Assembly: GCA_964430935.1 (NCBI GenBank)
Contig: CAYSHK010000053.1
Location: forward strand, 43,356 to 107,355
Source: Thermopetrobacter sp964430935
GTDB lineage: Bacteria; Pseudomonadota; Alphaproteobacteria; Rhizobiales; Aestuariivirgaceae
Direction of reading: 5' to 3'
Length of the DNA: 64,000 bases
Part shown: in pieces, positions 52,624 through 60,968 of the stretch
How the letters are laid out: every line of letters starts with the position of its first letter
How positions within the stretch are numbered: position 1 is the first letter of the stretch
The notes under the pieces: generated by a model
Seen by the model: the letters and a program-made list of their open reading frames with translations, nothing else
Database searches by the model: none
What the model was told of the DNA's origin: nothing
Made by a program: the position numbers and the translations under genes

Positions 52624-53067
52624 TCAATCCTGCCGCTTGGCGCTGCGATAGGCGCGGATGATGTGCTGATAGTTCACCACCACCTTGTCGCGGCGTGCCT
52701 CGGCCTTGCGGAATGCTTCCTTGCTGATGCGTCCGCGCAGGGCCCTCGTCCGCATGCGCCGGTATTCCCGTTCCGCGCGGCGGCGCTGCTTCTCGGCCCA
52801 GCGGCGCACCCTTTCCAGCTGTCGGGGCGTGAGGCCTGTCAGCTCGAGATATTTCAGGTCGTATCTCAGCAGAGGATTGGTCTTCTCCCAGCCCCGCACG
52901 TTGGGCAGGATCACGGGCGTGCAGATGGGACCGGCGGCCTCCTTGCAGGGGCCCGTGCAGAGTTCGGGCCTGTCCTTCGCGCAGCAGTCGCAGATCATGA
53001 CGGCCCGTGCCGGCAGGCTCCACGCGGTCATGGCAAGCATGCCCGCCACGAAAATTGCCCGTTTCAT
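52624..53067 (-). CDS. Cys-rich exported protein of unknown function
   Basis: The 147-residue protein has a Sec signal (RAIFVAGMLAMTAWSLPARA) and then a tight cluster of six cysteines, CDCCAKDRPELCTGPC with one more at ICTPV. The second half is highly basic and helical (RRWAEKQRRRAEREYRRMRTR). The cluster could bind metal or form disulfides. No family is recognised. The gene is 31 bases upstream of the AMMECR1 gene on the same strand, so they may be cotranscribed. Confidence 0.75.
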   Translation of the reverse strand: MKRAIFVAGMLAMTAWSLPARAVMICDCCAKDRPELCTGPCKEAAGPICTPVILPNVRGWEKTNPLLRYDLKYLELTGLTPRQLERVRRWAEKQRRRAEREYRRMRTRALRGRISKEAFRKAEARRDKVVVNYQHIIRAYRSAKRQD

Positions 53068-53184
53068 GGCTCTTCCAAGTCCTTCCCTGTCAGTCGCACA
53101 TGAGAATCACAAGGCATTAAACGACCTTTGGGAAGTCATGACAATCCCCTTGACCGTCCGGCGGGCAGGGGGCTTCATGTCCCC

Positions 53185-53643
53185 ATGACGGAGGTTCTCT
53201 TCTACCATCTCGAGCGCCAGCCGCTCGATCGGGTTCTGCCCGTCCTGCTCCAGAAGACGCTGGAGCGGGGATGGCGCGCCGTGGTGCGTTGCGGCGTTCC
53301 GGAACGGATACGCCCCCTTTCGGATGCCGTATGGACATGGCGGGAGGAGAGTTTCATCCCGCATGGCACGGCCGAGGACGGCAATGCCGGGCATCAGCCC
53401 GTATGGATCACCGACGGAACGGAGAATCCGAATGGCGCATCCGTTCTCTTCTGCGTCGAGGGCGCCCGGCCGCAGGACGACGAGCTGACGGAGCTGGAGC
53501 GGGTGATCGTGATGTTTTCCGGTCACGATCCGGATGCCGTGGAAGCGGCCCGGGCCATGTGGCGCGAATGGAAGGAGCGGGAGGGACTGGAGCTGACCTA
53601 CTGGCGGCAGGATCCCCGCGGACGCTGGGAGCGGCAGGCATGA
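53185..53643 (+). CDS. holC: DNA polymerase III chi subunit
   Basis: HolC bridges the clamp loader to single-strand binding protein. The 152-residue protein has TEVLFYHLERQPLDRVLPVLLQKTLERG, ALPEC-type core replaced here by VRCGVPERIRPLSDAVWTW, and FIPHGTAEDGNAGHQPVWIT, typical of the family. pepA-holC adjacency is usual in proteobacteria; here two opposite-strand genes lie between them. Its stop overlaps the next start (ATGA). Confidence 0.92.
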   Translation: MTEVLFYHLERQPLDRVLPVLLQKTLERGWRAVVRCGVPERIRPLSDAVWTWREESFIPHGTAEDGNAGHQPVWITDGTENPNGASVLFCVEGARPQDDELTELERVIVMFSGHDPDAVEAARAMWREWKEREGLELTYWRQDPRGRWERQA

Positions 53644-54353
53644 GGAAGGTGCGCGTTCCGGATTTCGGACGGAAGGTCTCGGAGGCCCGGCGCAGAACGC
53701 GGGAGCGGGCCGGGGAGATCCAGAGACGGCTGGGGGATTCGCGCTTTCTCGATTGGTTCGACATCCTCTATGCCGAAGCCGGTGGAGATCCCGAGCGGGT
53801 ACCGTGGGCCGACCAGCAGCCCCATCCCGTTCTGGTCGGGTGGCTGGAGGAGAACGCCCCGCATGGCGGGCGGGCGCTGGAGGTGGGCTGCGGCATCGGG
53901 GACAACGCGGCCGCGCTGGCCCGCGCCGGATACGAAGTGACCGCCTTCGACATATCGCCCAACGCGGTGGAGTGGGCGCGTGACAGGTTCCCCGACGTTC
54001 CCGGGCTGGAGTTCGTCGTGGCGGATCTCTTCGATCCGCCGCGGGCGTGGCGCGACGCCTTCGATTTCGTGCACGAGACCTATACCCTGCAGAGCCTGCC
54101 GCCGGGATTGAGGGGCCGGGCCTTCGCCCCGCTGGCGGACTTTCTGAAGCCGGGCGGGCGCATGCTGGTGATCTGCCGTTCCAGACCCGACGACGAGGAG
54201 CCGGAGGGGCCGCCGCCCTGGCCGCTTTCCGCGCGGGAGCTGGAGGGTTTCCGCCGGGCCGGTCTGGAATGTCTTTCCATGGAACCGGTGGTCGTCGAGG
54301 CCGGCAGGTCGATCCCGCATTTCGTCAGCGTGTGGGAGAAGCCCCGTTCCTGA
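53640..54353 (+). CDS. class I SAM-dependent methyltransferase
   Basis: The 237-residue protein has a Rossmann methyltransferase core with ALEVGCGIGDNAAALARAGY near residue 80 and VTAFDISPNAVEWARDRFP next. VVADLFDPP and ETYTLQSLPPGLRG follow. It is nearest to TehB/thiopurine-methyltransferase-like small-molecule enzymes, but the substrate cannot be named. It overlaps holC by 4 bases, and its 3' end overlaps a convergent membrane protein gene by 29 bases. Confidence 0.83.
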   Translation: MRKVRVPDFGRKVSEARRRTRERAGEIQRRLGDSRFLDWFDILYAEAGGDPERVPWADQQPHPVLVGWLEENAPHGGRALEVGCGIGDNAAALARAGYEVTAFDISPNAVEWARDRFPDVPGLEFVVADLFDPPRAWRDAFDFVHETYTLQSLPPGLRGRAFAPLADFLKPGGRMLVICRSRPDDEEPEGPPPWPLSARELEGFRRAGLECLSMEPVVVEAGRSIPHFVSVWEKPRS

Positions 54354-54849
54354 TCGCGCCCGCGGGCGGACCGCCGGGCTGCGTCTTGGGGGGCAGGGGC
54401 GGCGGAAGCTTGTATTTGTACACTCCCTGCTCGGTCATGTAGCCGCGCATGTTGATGATGATCGGCGGTTTGTGGGACTTGCCCTGGCGGGCGCGCACGG
54501 CGGCGAAGAAGCTTCTGCGCATGCGCGCGCCGGCCCGTGTGCCCGGATCGATGCTGAAGACCACGTGCATGGGCTCCGCCTTCGGCCTGCCGAGCGGACG
54601 CACCAGCGCGTGGACGCGCTTCCCGTGCACGACGTAGGTCAGGACCTGCACCCTTTCGTGCTGGTAGGGCAGGCGGATCGAGAACCCCGTTCCCAGCGCC
54701 ATCCACGCCATGACCAGGAAGAGGACCAAACCCGTCAGCCATGCCAGAACGGCCTTTCCGCGCAGCCGCAGGATGAGCAGCGTGCCCCAGATGGCCAGCA
54801 GGAACAGCAGCGCGTATTTCACCGCCAGCGTGTCCAGAAGGGCCGTCAT
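54325..54849 (-). CDS. two-segment membrane protein, last gene of the TolQ/ExbD-like module
   Basis: The 174-residue protein has two membrane segments, about residues 10-27 and 34-54, then a soluble domain of about 90 residues with beta-type stretches (VQVLTYVVHGKRVHALVRPL, MHVVFSIDPG) and a Pro-rich tail (PPPLPPKTQPGGPP). No family is recognised. It overlaps the ExbD-like gene by 4 bases, so it is translated with it. It may be an accessory of the proton-channel pair upstream. Confidence 0.7.
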   Translation of the reverse strand: MTALLDTLAVKYALLFLLAIWGTLLILRLRGKAVLAWLTGLVLFLVMAWMALGTGFSIRLPYQHERVQVLTYVVHGKRVHALVRPLGRPKAEPMHVVFSIDPGTRAGARMRRSFFAAVRARQGKSHKPPIIINMRGYMTEQGVYKYKLPPPLPPKTQPGGPPAGAIRNGASPTR

Positions 54850-55475
54850 TTGCGTCCTCCCTTCCCGCCGCCGTCGCCCAGCGTCCGCAACAGGGGATGG
54901 AAGATCTCGAAGGGCGAGAAGTCCCGGCTTCCCGGCACCAGTTTCCCGTTGCGCATGCGGAAGCTGATGACGCCCTTCTCCTGTCCCGGATACTCCAGCG
55001 TCACGACACCTTCCCAGATGACGATCATCAGCCGTCCCTTGCGGTGCCGGATGGAGACGCGCACGTCCTCGGGTTTCGCGCCCTGCCCGTTGTCGGAATA
55101 GTAGACGACGGAGAAGCGGTACAGTCCGTCCGGGATGCCGCGGGAGAAGACGAATTCGTAGTTGAGGCCGGAAAAGTCCACGTCGCGGCCCAGATCGTCG
55201 CGAACGAGGTTGAAGATCTTGCCATAGGGCATGGAGTATCCGACACGTTCCCCGTTCGGCGCCTGAACCCAGATGTCGATGTCGCTCCGGCTCTTCGAAT
55301 CCCAGACGATCTCCGCAAGCATGTCGCCCGCCGGCTTGTCCTGACGGCTGGTCTCCTCGCGGATCTTGATGAGGGGGATCAGCAGGACCACCAGGGTGAG
55401 CATGAGCAGGGCGAGCAGCATCAGCAGGTCGCGGAACACGACCGACATGGCGTCCTCGCGCTGCCGGCGGGCCAT
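54846..55475 (-). CDS. ExbD/TolR-like protein with enlarged periplasmic beta domain
   Basis: The 209-residue protein has a short cytoplasmic start and one membrane helix. FRDLLMLLALLMLTLVVLL places an Asp (residue 16) at the membrane entry, like the protonatable Asp of ExbD (PFIDVMLVLLIIF). The periplasmic part is about 165 residues, larger than ExbD's. It contains SDIDIWVQAPNGERVGYS and IPDGLYRFSVVYYSDNG, which resemble the DUF2135/YfaP beta-sandwich pattern. It starts 3 bases after the TolQ-like stop. Confidence 0.72.
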   Translation of the reverse strand: MARRQREDAMSVVFRDLLMLLALLMLTLVVLLIPLIKIREETSRQDKPAGDMLAEIVWDSKSRSDIDIWVQAPNGERVGYSMPYGKIFNLVRDDLGRDVDFSGLNYEFVFSRGIPDGLYRFSVVYYSDNGQGAKPEDVRVSIRHRKGRLMIVIWEGVVTLEYPGQEKGVISFRMRNGKLVPGSRDFSPFEIFHPLLRTLGDGGGKGGRK

Positions 55476-55478
55476 GGA

Positions 55479-55967
55479 TCAGCCCTCCCCGGCCTGACCG
55501 CCGTCCGCCGCCCCGTCCTCCCCGGCCGGACGGAGGATCTCGCGCACCTTCGCCAGGGCCTCCATGATCATGGCCGCGGACAGTCCGACGAGGGTGGTGT
55601 CGATGGCGAAGGCCACCTGCTTGAGGAATTCTCCGATCTCCGCGGAAAGGGCGGCCGGATCCTGCAGCGCTTCCACGTCGATGCCCGCCAGCGCCAGGGA
55701 GAAGCCGAGCACCGTTCCGAGCATGCCCAGCCCCGTGGTCAGCCAGGACCAGAAATGCACGTCCACGTCGCGGCCGGCGAAGGCGAGCGCCTCGACGAAG
55801 ATCACGATGACGACGATGATCCCGAAGAACCACGCGGTGAGAACGTTGCCGAGGATGCGGTCCAGATAGCCCAGGGCGTACAATGTCCAGAGCATCGCCG
55901 CGAGCGTCAGAAGGATGGCCAGCTCCACGAGTCTGGCCATCGGACGGGGTGTCGAGTTTGCGCCCAT
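55479..55967 (-). CDS. MotA/TolQ/ExbB-type proton channel protein
   Basis: The 162-residue protein has four predicted membrane segments. The third reads LTTGLGMLGTVLGFSLAL, the family LLGLLGTVxGI motif, and the fourth AIDTTLVGLSAAMIMEAL, the helix with proton-path Thr. It is short, lacking the long cytoplasmic loop of TolQ. The ATG at 55967 follows AGGGAG; the frame stays open 20 codons further upstream without a ribosome site. Next to the ExbD-like gene, it is expected to form a 5:2-type motor complex. Confidence 0.82.
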   Translation of the reverse strand: MGANSTPRPMARLVELAILLTLAAMLWTLYALGYLDRILGNVLTAWFFGIIVVIVIFVEALAFAGRDVDVHFWSWLTTGLGMLGTVLGFSLALAGIDVEALQDPAALSAEIGEFLKQVAFAIDTTLVGLSAAMIMEALAKVREILRPAGEDGAADGGQAGEG

Positions 55968-56056
55968 GCCCGTGCTCCCTGTCAGCGGTGTTCCGGAGAT
56001 GATAACCCGGTCCGCCCAACGGAGCACGGACTTATGTCAAACCTGCGGCGGGTCGC

Positions 56057-56362
56057 TCAGTAGCGGCACAGGTAGCGGCCGTAGGCCCAGCCGACGAGCC
56101 CCTCTCCGGGCTGTCCGGGCTGGATGGAGATCTCCCACCATCCCCGTTCCGGCCAGGGGTTGAGGGTGATCACCTCGGTACCCGGTCCCATGCGGAAGAT
56201 TTCGCGGCAGCGCGTCGATGGACACGTGCGCAGGGAAAGATAGTTGTCGCCATACGGATTGAGACGGCATACGCGGAAGTATTCTCCGTCGTAGGCCTGC
56301 GTGGATGCGGACGGAATCAGCATGGCGCAGGCCGCCACCGCCGCTGCGAGCATCCTTTTCAT
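56057..56362 (-). CDS. exported SH3b-domain protein
   Basis: The 101-residue protein has a Sec signal (RMLAAAVAACAMLIPSASTQA) and a single bacterial SH3 domain: YLSLRTCPSTRCREIFRMGPGTEVITL, then WWEISIQPGQPGEGLVGWAYGRYLCRY (both quoted in part). Cysteines sit in CRLNPYG, RTCPSTRC and YLC. Such domains bind peptidoglycan or protein partners. It lies 89 bases ahead of the TolQ-like gene on the same strand, so it may belong to the module. Confidence 0.8.
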   Translation of the reverse strand: MKRMLAAAVAACAMLIPSASTQAYDGEYFRVCRLNPYGDNYLSLRTCPSTRCREIFRMGPGTEVITLNPWPERGWWEISIQPGQPGEGLVGWAYGRYLCRY

Positions 56363-56436
56363 GGCCGGCACTCCCTCGTTGGACCGCCCCCGGCCTTCAT
56401 CTTCGATATGGTGTGTCGCGGCCCGTCGCGACAGGT

Positions 56437-57294
56437 CTATTCGGGCGCTTTCTTCTGGAACGCGATGTAGATCAGCGCCAATGCCGCGGAGCTGGTCATC
56501 AGCAGCAGCGAGACGGCGTTGAGCGCCGGCGTGGAGCCCTCCTTCAGACGGTCGAACATGGTGATGGTCAGCGGCGCGTCGGAGCCCACGAGCATCAGCG
56601 TGGTGTTGAAGTTCTCGAAGCTCATCAGGAACGAGATGATGGCGGCCCCTATGATCGCCGGGGCGAGATAGGGGATGGTGATGGTAAGGACGGCGGTGAT
56701 CGGCGTGGCGCCGAGATTGAGCGCCGCCTCCTCGAGGGTGCGGTCGAACTTGCGCAGACGGGCCGCGATGATCAGCGTCGTGATCGTGGCGATGAAGCTG
56801 AACTGGCCGAGGATGACCAGCACCAGCCCGGGTCGCAGCGCCTCTATGTCGAAGCCGAAGGTGGCCTCCACCCAGTTGGCGACGGTGTTCGTGAAGACGA
56901 GGATGGAGATGCCGAGAATGATGCCCGGGATCACCAGCGGCAGAAGCATCAGGATGTAGAAGAAATCCTTGAAGGGGAACCTCTCGCGCTCGAACAGAAA
57001 GGCGTTGGTGGTGCCGACGGAGACGGAGAGGAGGGTCACCCAGAAGGCCACGAAGATGGAGATCCATATGGATTCCATGATGGCGTCGTCATGGAAGATG
57101 CCCAGCTTGGGTTCCTCCGTGCCGAAGAACCAGTCCAGAGTGAAGCCCTGCCACGGAGGGGAGGGAAAGAGGGAGTCGTTGAAGGCGAACACCGCGACCA
57201 CCACCAGCGGCGCGACGAGATAGAGGAAGAACAGTGCGACATAGCCCGAATACAGGGCCTTCAGCCATTTCGGTTGCCGGATGGAAGGTATCAT
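56437..57294 (-). CDS. potC: polyamine-type ABC transporter permease PotC-like
   Basis: The 285-residue protein has six membrane segments. It carries the EAA-type permease loop, EAALNLGATPITAVLTITIPYLAPAI (quoted in part), in the fifth loop. FAFNDSLFPSPPWQGFTLDWF after TM1 is typical of PotC. With the genes upstream it forms an inner-membrane importer for spermidine, putrescine or related cations. It starts 12 bases after potB. Confidence 0.92.
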   Translation of the reverse strand: MIPSIRQPKWLKALYSGYVALFFLYLVAPLVVVAVFAFNDSLFPSPPWQGFTLDWFFGTEEPKLGIFHDDAIMESIWISIFVAFWVTLLSVSVGTTNAFLFERERFPFKDFFYILMLLPLVIPGIILGISILVFTNTVANWVEATFGFDIEALRPGLVLVILGQFSFIATITTLIIAARLRKFDRTLEEAALNLGATPITAVLTITIPYLAPAIIGAAIISFLMSFENFNTTLMLVGSDAPLTITMFDRLKEGSTPALNAVSLLLMTSSAALALIYIAFQKKAPE

Positions 57295-57306
57295 GCGGCG
57301 TTCTCC

Positions 57307-58164
57307 TCAGCCCATGGTCTCGCGCAGGGTCTGCCCTGTGATCTTCAGTCCCAGCCATACGATCAGCGACGACAGGAACAGAAGCAGGAAGCCGAAGGCC
57401 GCTCCCTGCTCCCAGTTGAAGCGCACGATGAACTGCTGATAGATCTGCTCGGTGAACCATAGCGAATTCTTGCCGCCCATCAGGACCGGCGTCAGATAGT
57501 TGCCCAGCGAGAGCATGAACACCACGATCGAGCCGGACACGATTCCGGGCATGGCGTGCGGTATGACGATTTCGCGCAGCACCGACCACCCGTTTCCGCC
57601 GAGGTCGTAGCCGGCTTCGATCAGCTCGTCGTCGAGGGAGTCCAGGGTCGTGACGAGCGGCACCACCATGAACAGCATGGAGGTGTAGACGAGGCCGACC
57701 ATGATCGCCCCGTCGTTGTAGAGCAGTTCCACCGGCCGGTGGACCAGGCCGAGCCACTGGAGCACATGGGAGATGACGCCCGTTTCGCGCAGCAGGATCA
57801 TCCAGCCGAAGGTGCGCACCAGCTCCGACACCCAGAAGGGCAGCAGAACCATCAGGAACAACGCCGTCTTCAGCCGGCCGCGCGCCACCTTGGCGATGTA
57901 GAAGGCCACCGGAAATCCGATGAGGAAGGTCAGCAGCGTGGCGGCGATGGACATCAGCGCCGTGCGCATGAAGGTGTTCCAGTAGAGCGGCTCGGTGAAG
58001 AAGGCCATGTAGTTGGCCGGTCCGATGCGGTACTGGCCGATGCCGATCTTCTCCCGTATCGAAACCAGGAACATGTCGATGTGGGGGATGATGATCAGCA
58101 CGCCGAGCCACAGGGCGAACGGCGCGAACAGGAGAATGAGCGAGAGTTTCGTGCGTGCGCTCAT
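57307..58164 (-). CDS. potB: polyamine-type ABC transporter permease PotB-like
   Basis: The 285-residue protein has six membrane segments and the permease loop EAGYDLGGNGWSVLREIVIPHAMPGI (part). The ATG at 58164 overlaps the potA stop by 4 bases (ATGA); the upstream in-frame extension is arginine-rich and antisense to nothing known, so it is unlikely coding. It pairs with PotC. Confidence 0.92.
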   Translation of the reverse strand: MSARTKLSLILLFAPFALWLGVLIIIPHIDMFLVSIREKIGIGQYRIGPANYMAFFTEPLYWNTFMRTALMSIAATLLTFLIGFPVAFYIAKVARGRLKTALFLMVLLPFWVSELVRTFGWMILLRETGVISHVLQWLGLVHRPVELLYNDGAIMVGLVYTSMLFMVVPLVTTLDSLDDELIEAGYDLGGNGWSVLREIVIPHAMPGIVSGSIVVFMLSLGNYLTPVLMGGKNSLWFTEQIYQQFIVRFNWEQGAAFGFLLLFLSSLIVWLGLKITGQTLRETMG

Positions 58165-59324
58165 GCCCCGTCTCCACCGGATGCCGGAAAGCACGGGGCC
58201 TGGTCGGCGCGCCATCCGAAATGCACGTGCGCACCGGGCTTCAGCTCGTGCATCTCGCCGGCCTGGGGCAGGGCGATGTCCACCTCGCCTCCGGAATCCC
58301 GTTCGCGCACCAGCACGCGCGAATTGGCCCCGTTGAAGAGCAGCGAGACGACCTCGCCCTCCATGCGGTTCTCCAGGTTGCCGAGGCCGGCTTCGTCGCG
58401 GGAGAGGGCTATGGCCTCCGGCCGCACGAAAATGTCCACATCGTCACCGGTGGACGGAGACTGTCCCGCCGCAGGCACCGCCAGCAGGGTCAGACCGGTG
58501 TCCGTGGAAACCTTGACGCCCGTGGCATCGGCCGCCAGCACTCTGCCGCGCCAGCGGTTCGTGTCGCCGACGAAGCCTGCGACGAAGGGGGTCAGCGGCC
58601 GGTAGTAGAGAGCGGACGGCGGACCCACCTGCTCGAAGCGGCCGCGGTTCATGACCGCCACCTGGTCCGACATGACCAGCGCCTCGCCCTGGTCGTGGGT
58701 GATATAGACGAACGTCGTGCCGAAACGGTTCTGGAGCTTCTTGAGCTCCACCTTCATGTGCTCGCGCAGTTTCAGATCCAGCGCGCCGAGCGGTTCGTCC
58801 AGCAGCAGAACGTCGGGTTCCAGCACCATGGCGCGGGCGATGGCCACGCGCTGCTTCTGGCCGCCGGAAAGCTGCGAGATCCGCTTCGGGCCGTATCCGG
58901 GCAGACCGACGCGTTCGAGCGCATCCTCCACCTTCCGGGCGATTTCCATGGCGGGAACGCCCCGGCGGCGCAGGCCGTAGCCGATGTTTCCGGCCACGTC
59001 CATCATGGGGAACAGGGCGAGATGCTGGAACACCATGTTCACGGGCCGTCGGTTCGGCGGTTCATCGAGGACGGAACGTCCCTTGATGAGGATGTCGCCC
59101 GCGTCGGGCTGCAGGAACCCGGCGATCATGCGCAGCAGCGTGGTCTTGCCGCACCCGGATGGGCCGAGAATGGAGAAGAAGGAGCCCCGGGGAACCGTGA
59201 AGGAGACGTCGTCCACCGCGACGAAATCTCCGAAACGTTTCGTCACGCCCCGGCATTCCAGATCGCAGGCCTCCGTCTCCGCCGTGCCGCAAGCGCTTCC
59301 GGCCAACGTTTCGTCCGTCGTCAT
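58161..59324 (-). CDS. potA: polyamine-type ABC transporter ATP-binding protein PotA-like
   Basis: The 387-residue protein has Walker A GPSGCGKTT at about 54-62, the ABC signature LSGGQKQRVAIARAM, Walker B VLLLDEPLGALD and the H-loop VYITHDQGEAL. A C-terminal TOBE domain follows. The N-terminus has about 20 extra residues with two Cys (ACGTAETEAC). It is separated from potD by 160 bases with a stable hairpin. Confidence 0.94.
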   Translation of the reverse strand: MTTDETLAGSACGTAETEACDLECRGVTKRFGDFVAVDDVSFTVPRGSFFSILGPSGCGKTTLLRMIAGFLQPDAGDILIKGRSVLDEPPNRRPVNMVFQHLALFPMMDVAGNIGYGLRRRGVPAMEIARKVEDALERVGLPGYGPKRISQLSGGQKQRVAIARAMVLEPDVLLLDEPLGALDLKLREHMKVELKKLQNRFGTTFVYITHDQGEALVMSDQVAVMNRGRFEQVGPPSALYYRPLTPFVAGFVGDTNRWRGRVLAADATGVKVSTDTGLTLLAVPAAGQSPSTGDDVDIFVRPEAIALSRDEAGLGNLENRMEGEVVSLLFNGANSRVLVRERDSGGEVDIALPQAGEMHELKPGAHVHFGWRADQAPCFPASGGDGA

Positions 59325-59357
59325 GAATACCGCCCGCCGTTGTTGTGCCGAAGGAAG

Positions 59358-59377
59358 GGCCTCCCCGGGGAGCCCCG
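59358..59377 (-). other. hairpin between potD and potA
   Basis: On the minus strand GGGGCTCCCC and GGGGAGGCCC can fold on each other with no loop to spare, one mismatch apart from perfect. There is no T run. Such stems between the binding-protein gene and the rest of an ABC operon often stabilise the upstream message and lower downstream expression. Confidence 0.45.
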
Positions 59378-59484
59378 GAGAGGCGGATCGTTCTGGCGTC
59401 AGGCCGCGACGCGGCCGACGGGACCGGCAGCTCCGCCCGCGCAGCCCGGACGGAGGAGGTCCGGGAAAGGCGGAACCTTCCGGA

Positions 59485-60552
59485 TCACTTCGCCGCCTTC
59501 ACGCGGTCGAGGACCTTGCCTTCCATCTCCTCCAGTCCCGGAGGCACGGGCGGATACCACTTGATGTTGTCGATGGCCTCCTGCGGGAAGCTTTCCTGGA
59601 AACGCTTCTTCAGGCCTTCCTCGACGTAGGCGTCCGCCCCCTTGGAGGCGGTGAAGTTGCCCGCCGCGGCGGTGATCATCGCGGCGATCTTCGGCTGCAT
59701 CACGAAGTTGATCCACTTGTAGGCGGCATCCTCCGCCTTGGTCTTGCGGGGCAGCGCGAAGGTGTCGATCCAGCCCAGCGCGCCGGACTTCGGCGCGACG
59801 AAGGTGATGGCCGGATTCTCCTTGTTCAGCTTCCAGCCGCCGGTGTCCCAGGCCATGGCGGCCCAGACCTCGCCGGAGCGCAGCAGGTTCAGAAGGGCGT
59901 CGCCACCGGTCCAGTAGGCCTTCACGTTGGGCTTGCACTCGATGAGCTTGGCCTCGACCTTCTTGAGGATCTCGCCGTACTTCGCCTTGTCGGAATAGGC
60001 GGCGAAGGGATCCATGCCCATGGCGAAGGCGAAGGCGATCAGCGTCGGACGCTTCAGGCGGTAGGAGACGCGGCCCTTGTACTTCGGATTGCACAGATCG
60101 AGATAGTCCTTCACGTCGGGCGCCTTGTCGCGGTTCACCACCAGACCGGAAGTGCCCCAGACGTGCGGCACGCCGTAGACCTTGCCGTCGAGGGTCGTGT
60201 TCTTCTTCGTCGCCTCCAGCATGGAGGGGATGAACAGCTCCTTCTTGATGCGGCCCAGGTCGATGGGCTTGTAGATGTTGTATTCGGCCTGCGCGCCCGT
60301 GATACGGTCCTGGGAAGGCTGCGCCAGATCGAAGCCGCCGCCTCCGGTCGCGCGCAGCTTGGCGATCATCTCCTCGTTGTTGGACTTGGTGACCTTGACC
60401 TTGATGCCCGTTTCCTTCTCGAACATCTTGACCACCTTGTCCGGCGCATAGCCGCCCCACGTCAGCAGCCGCAGCGTCTCCGCCTGCGCGGAAAGGGCCG
60501 TGCCCGCAAGCAGCGCCGCGATGCCGGCACCAAGCAATGCCTTCTTGATCAT
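59485..60552 (-). CDS. potD: polyamine-type ABC transporter substrate-binding protein PotD-like
   Basis: The 355-residue periplasmic protein has a Sec signal (KKALLGAGIAALLAGTALSAQA) and a PotD-type fold with LRLLTWGGYAPDKVVKMFEKETG, GGGGFDLAQPSQDRI, VWGTSGLVVNRDKAP and IDTFALPRKTKAEDAAYKWI. It binds spermidine or putrescine in relatives, and the real ligand here is not fixed. It is the first gene of the pot operon on the minus strand. Confidence 0.93.
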   Translation of the reverse strand: MIKKALLGAGIAALLAGTALSAQAETLRLLTWGGYAPDKVVKMFEKETGIKVKVTKSNNEEMIAKLRATGGGGFDLAQPSQDRITGAQAEYNIYKPIDLGRIKKELFIPSMLEATKKNTTLDGKVYGVPHVWGTSGLVVNRDKAPDVKDYLDLCNPKYKGRVSYRLKRPTLIAFAFAMGMDPFAAYSDKAKYGEILKKVEAKLIECKPNVKAYWTGGDALLNLLRSGEVWAAMAWDTGGWKLNKENPAITFVAPKSGALGWIDTFALPRKTKAEDAAYKWINFVMQPKIAAMITAAAGNFTASKGADAYVEEGLKKRFQESFPQEAIDNIKWYPPVPPGLEEMEGKVLDRVKAAK

Positions 60553-60968
60553 TTTTCATCCTCCTCTGAGACGGGGGGCCGGTCTCCACCGGCCTTCCGG
60601 GAACCCCGGGCCTTGTATGGCGGCCCTTGTCGGAAAGGATGCTACACCCGCCTCCGGGATGCGGCAAGTTGTCATGCGCTCAAAAGCCGTTGCGCCCATC
60701 TTTTTTCTGGAACTGGCCGGAGAGAAACGCTCGGGGTGATCAGCAATCATGAGGGGAAAGATCAAAATCGCCACAATTTTTAGTATCTACACGAATCAAG
60801 GAATGTGGCGACCCCGCCATATCATTTAAAATTTTCTATATCTCGCAAGCATAGAGGGAAACGTGACGCATTTCTGCCAGATTCGGTATGTAGCGTGAAA
60901 GCATAAGGTGCTCTATAGGAGCGCCCTCTCGATTGTGTGAGTGAATTCTTTACCGGGGGAATATCGAA
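60553..60968. promoter_or_regulatory. divergent AT-rich intergenic region, potD / lytic transglycosylase
   Basis: This 416-base gap carries both divergent promoters. From about 60750 to 60850 it is the most AT-rich stretch of the window (CACAATTTTTAGTATCT, CATTTAAAATTTTCTATAT). GGTGCTC (60907-60913) pairs with GAGCGCC (60919-60925) in the likely leader of the transglycosylase gene. GGGGGAAT precedes its ATG. No coding frame is convincing. Confidence 0.5.

Noticed and set aside
54325..56362. The channel module as a Zorya (ZorAB) anti-phage system
   Set aside because: ZorA has a long cytoplasmic tail and ZorB an OmpA-like peptidoglycan domain, with ZorC/ZorD or ZorE nearby. Here the channel is short, the partner has a different beta domain, and no helicase or nuclease partner is adjacent.
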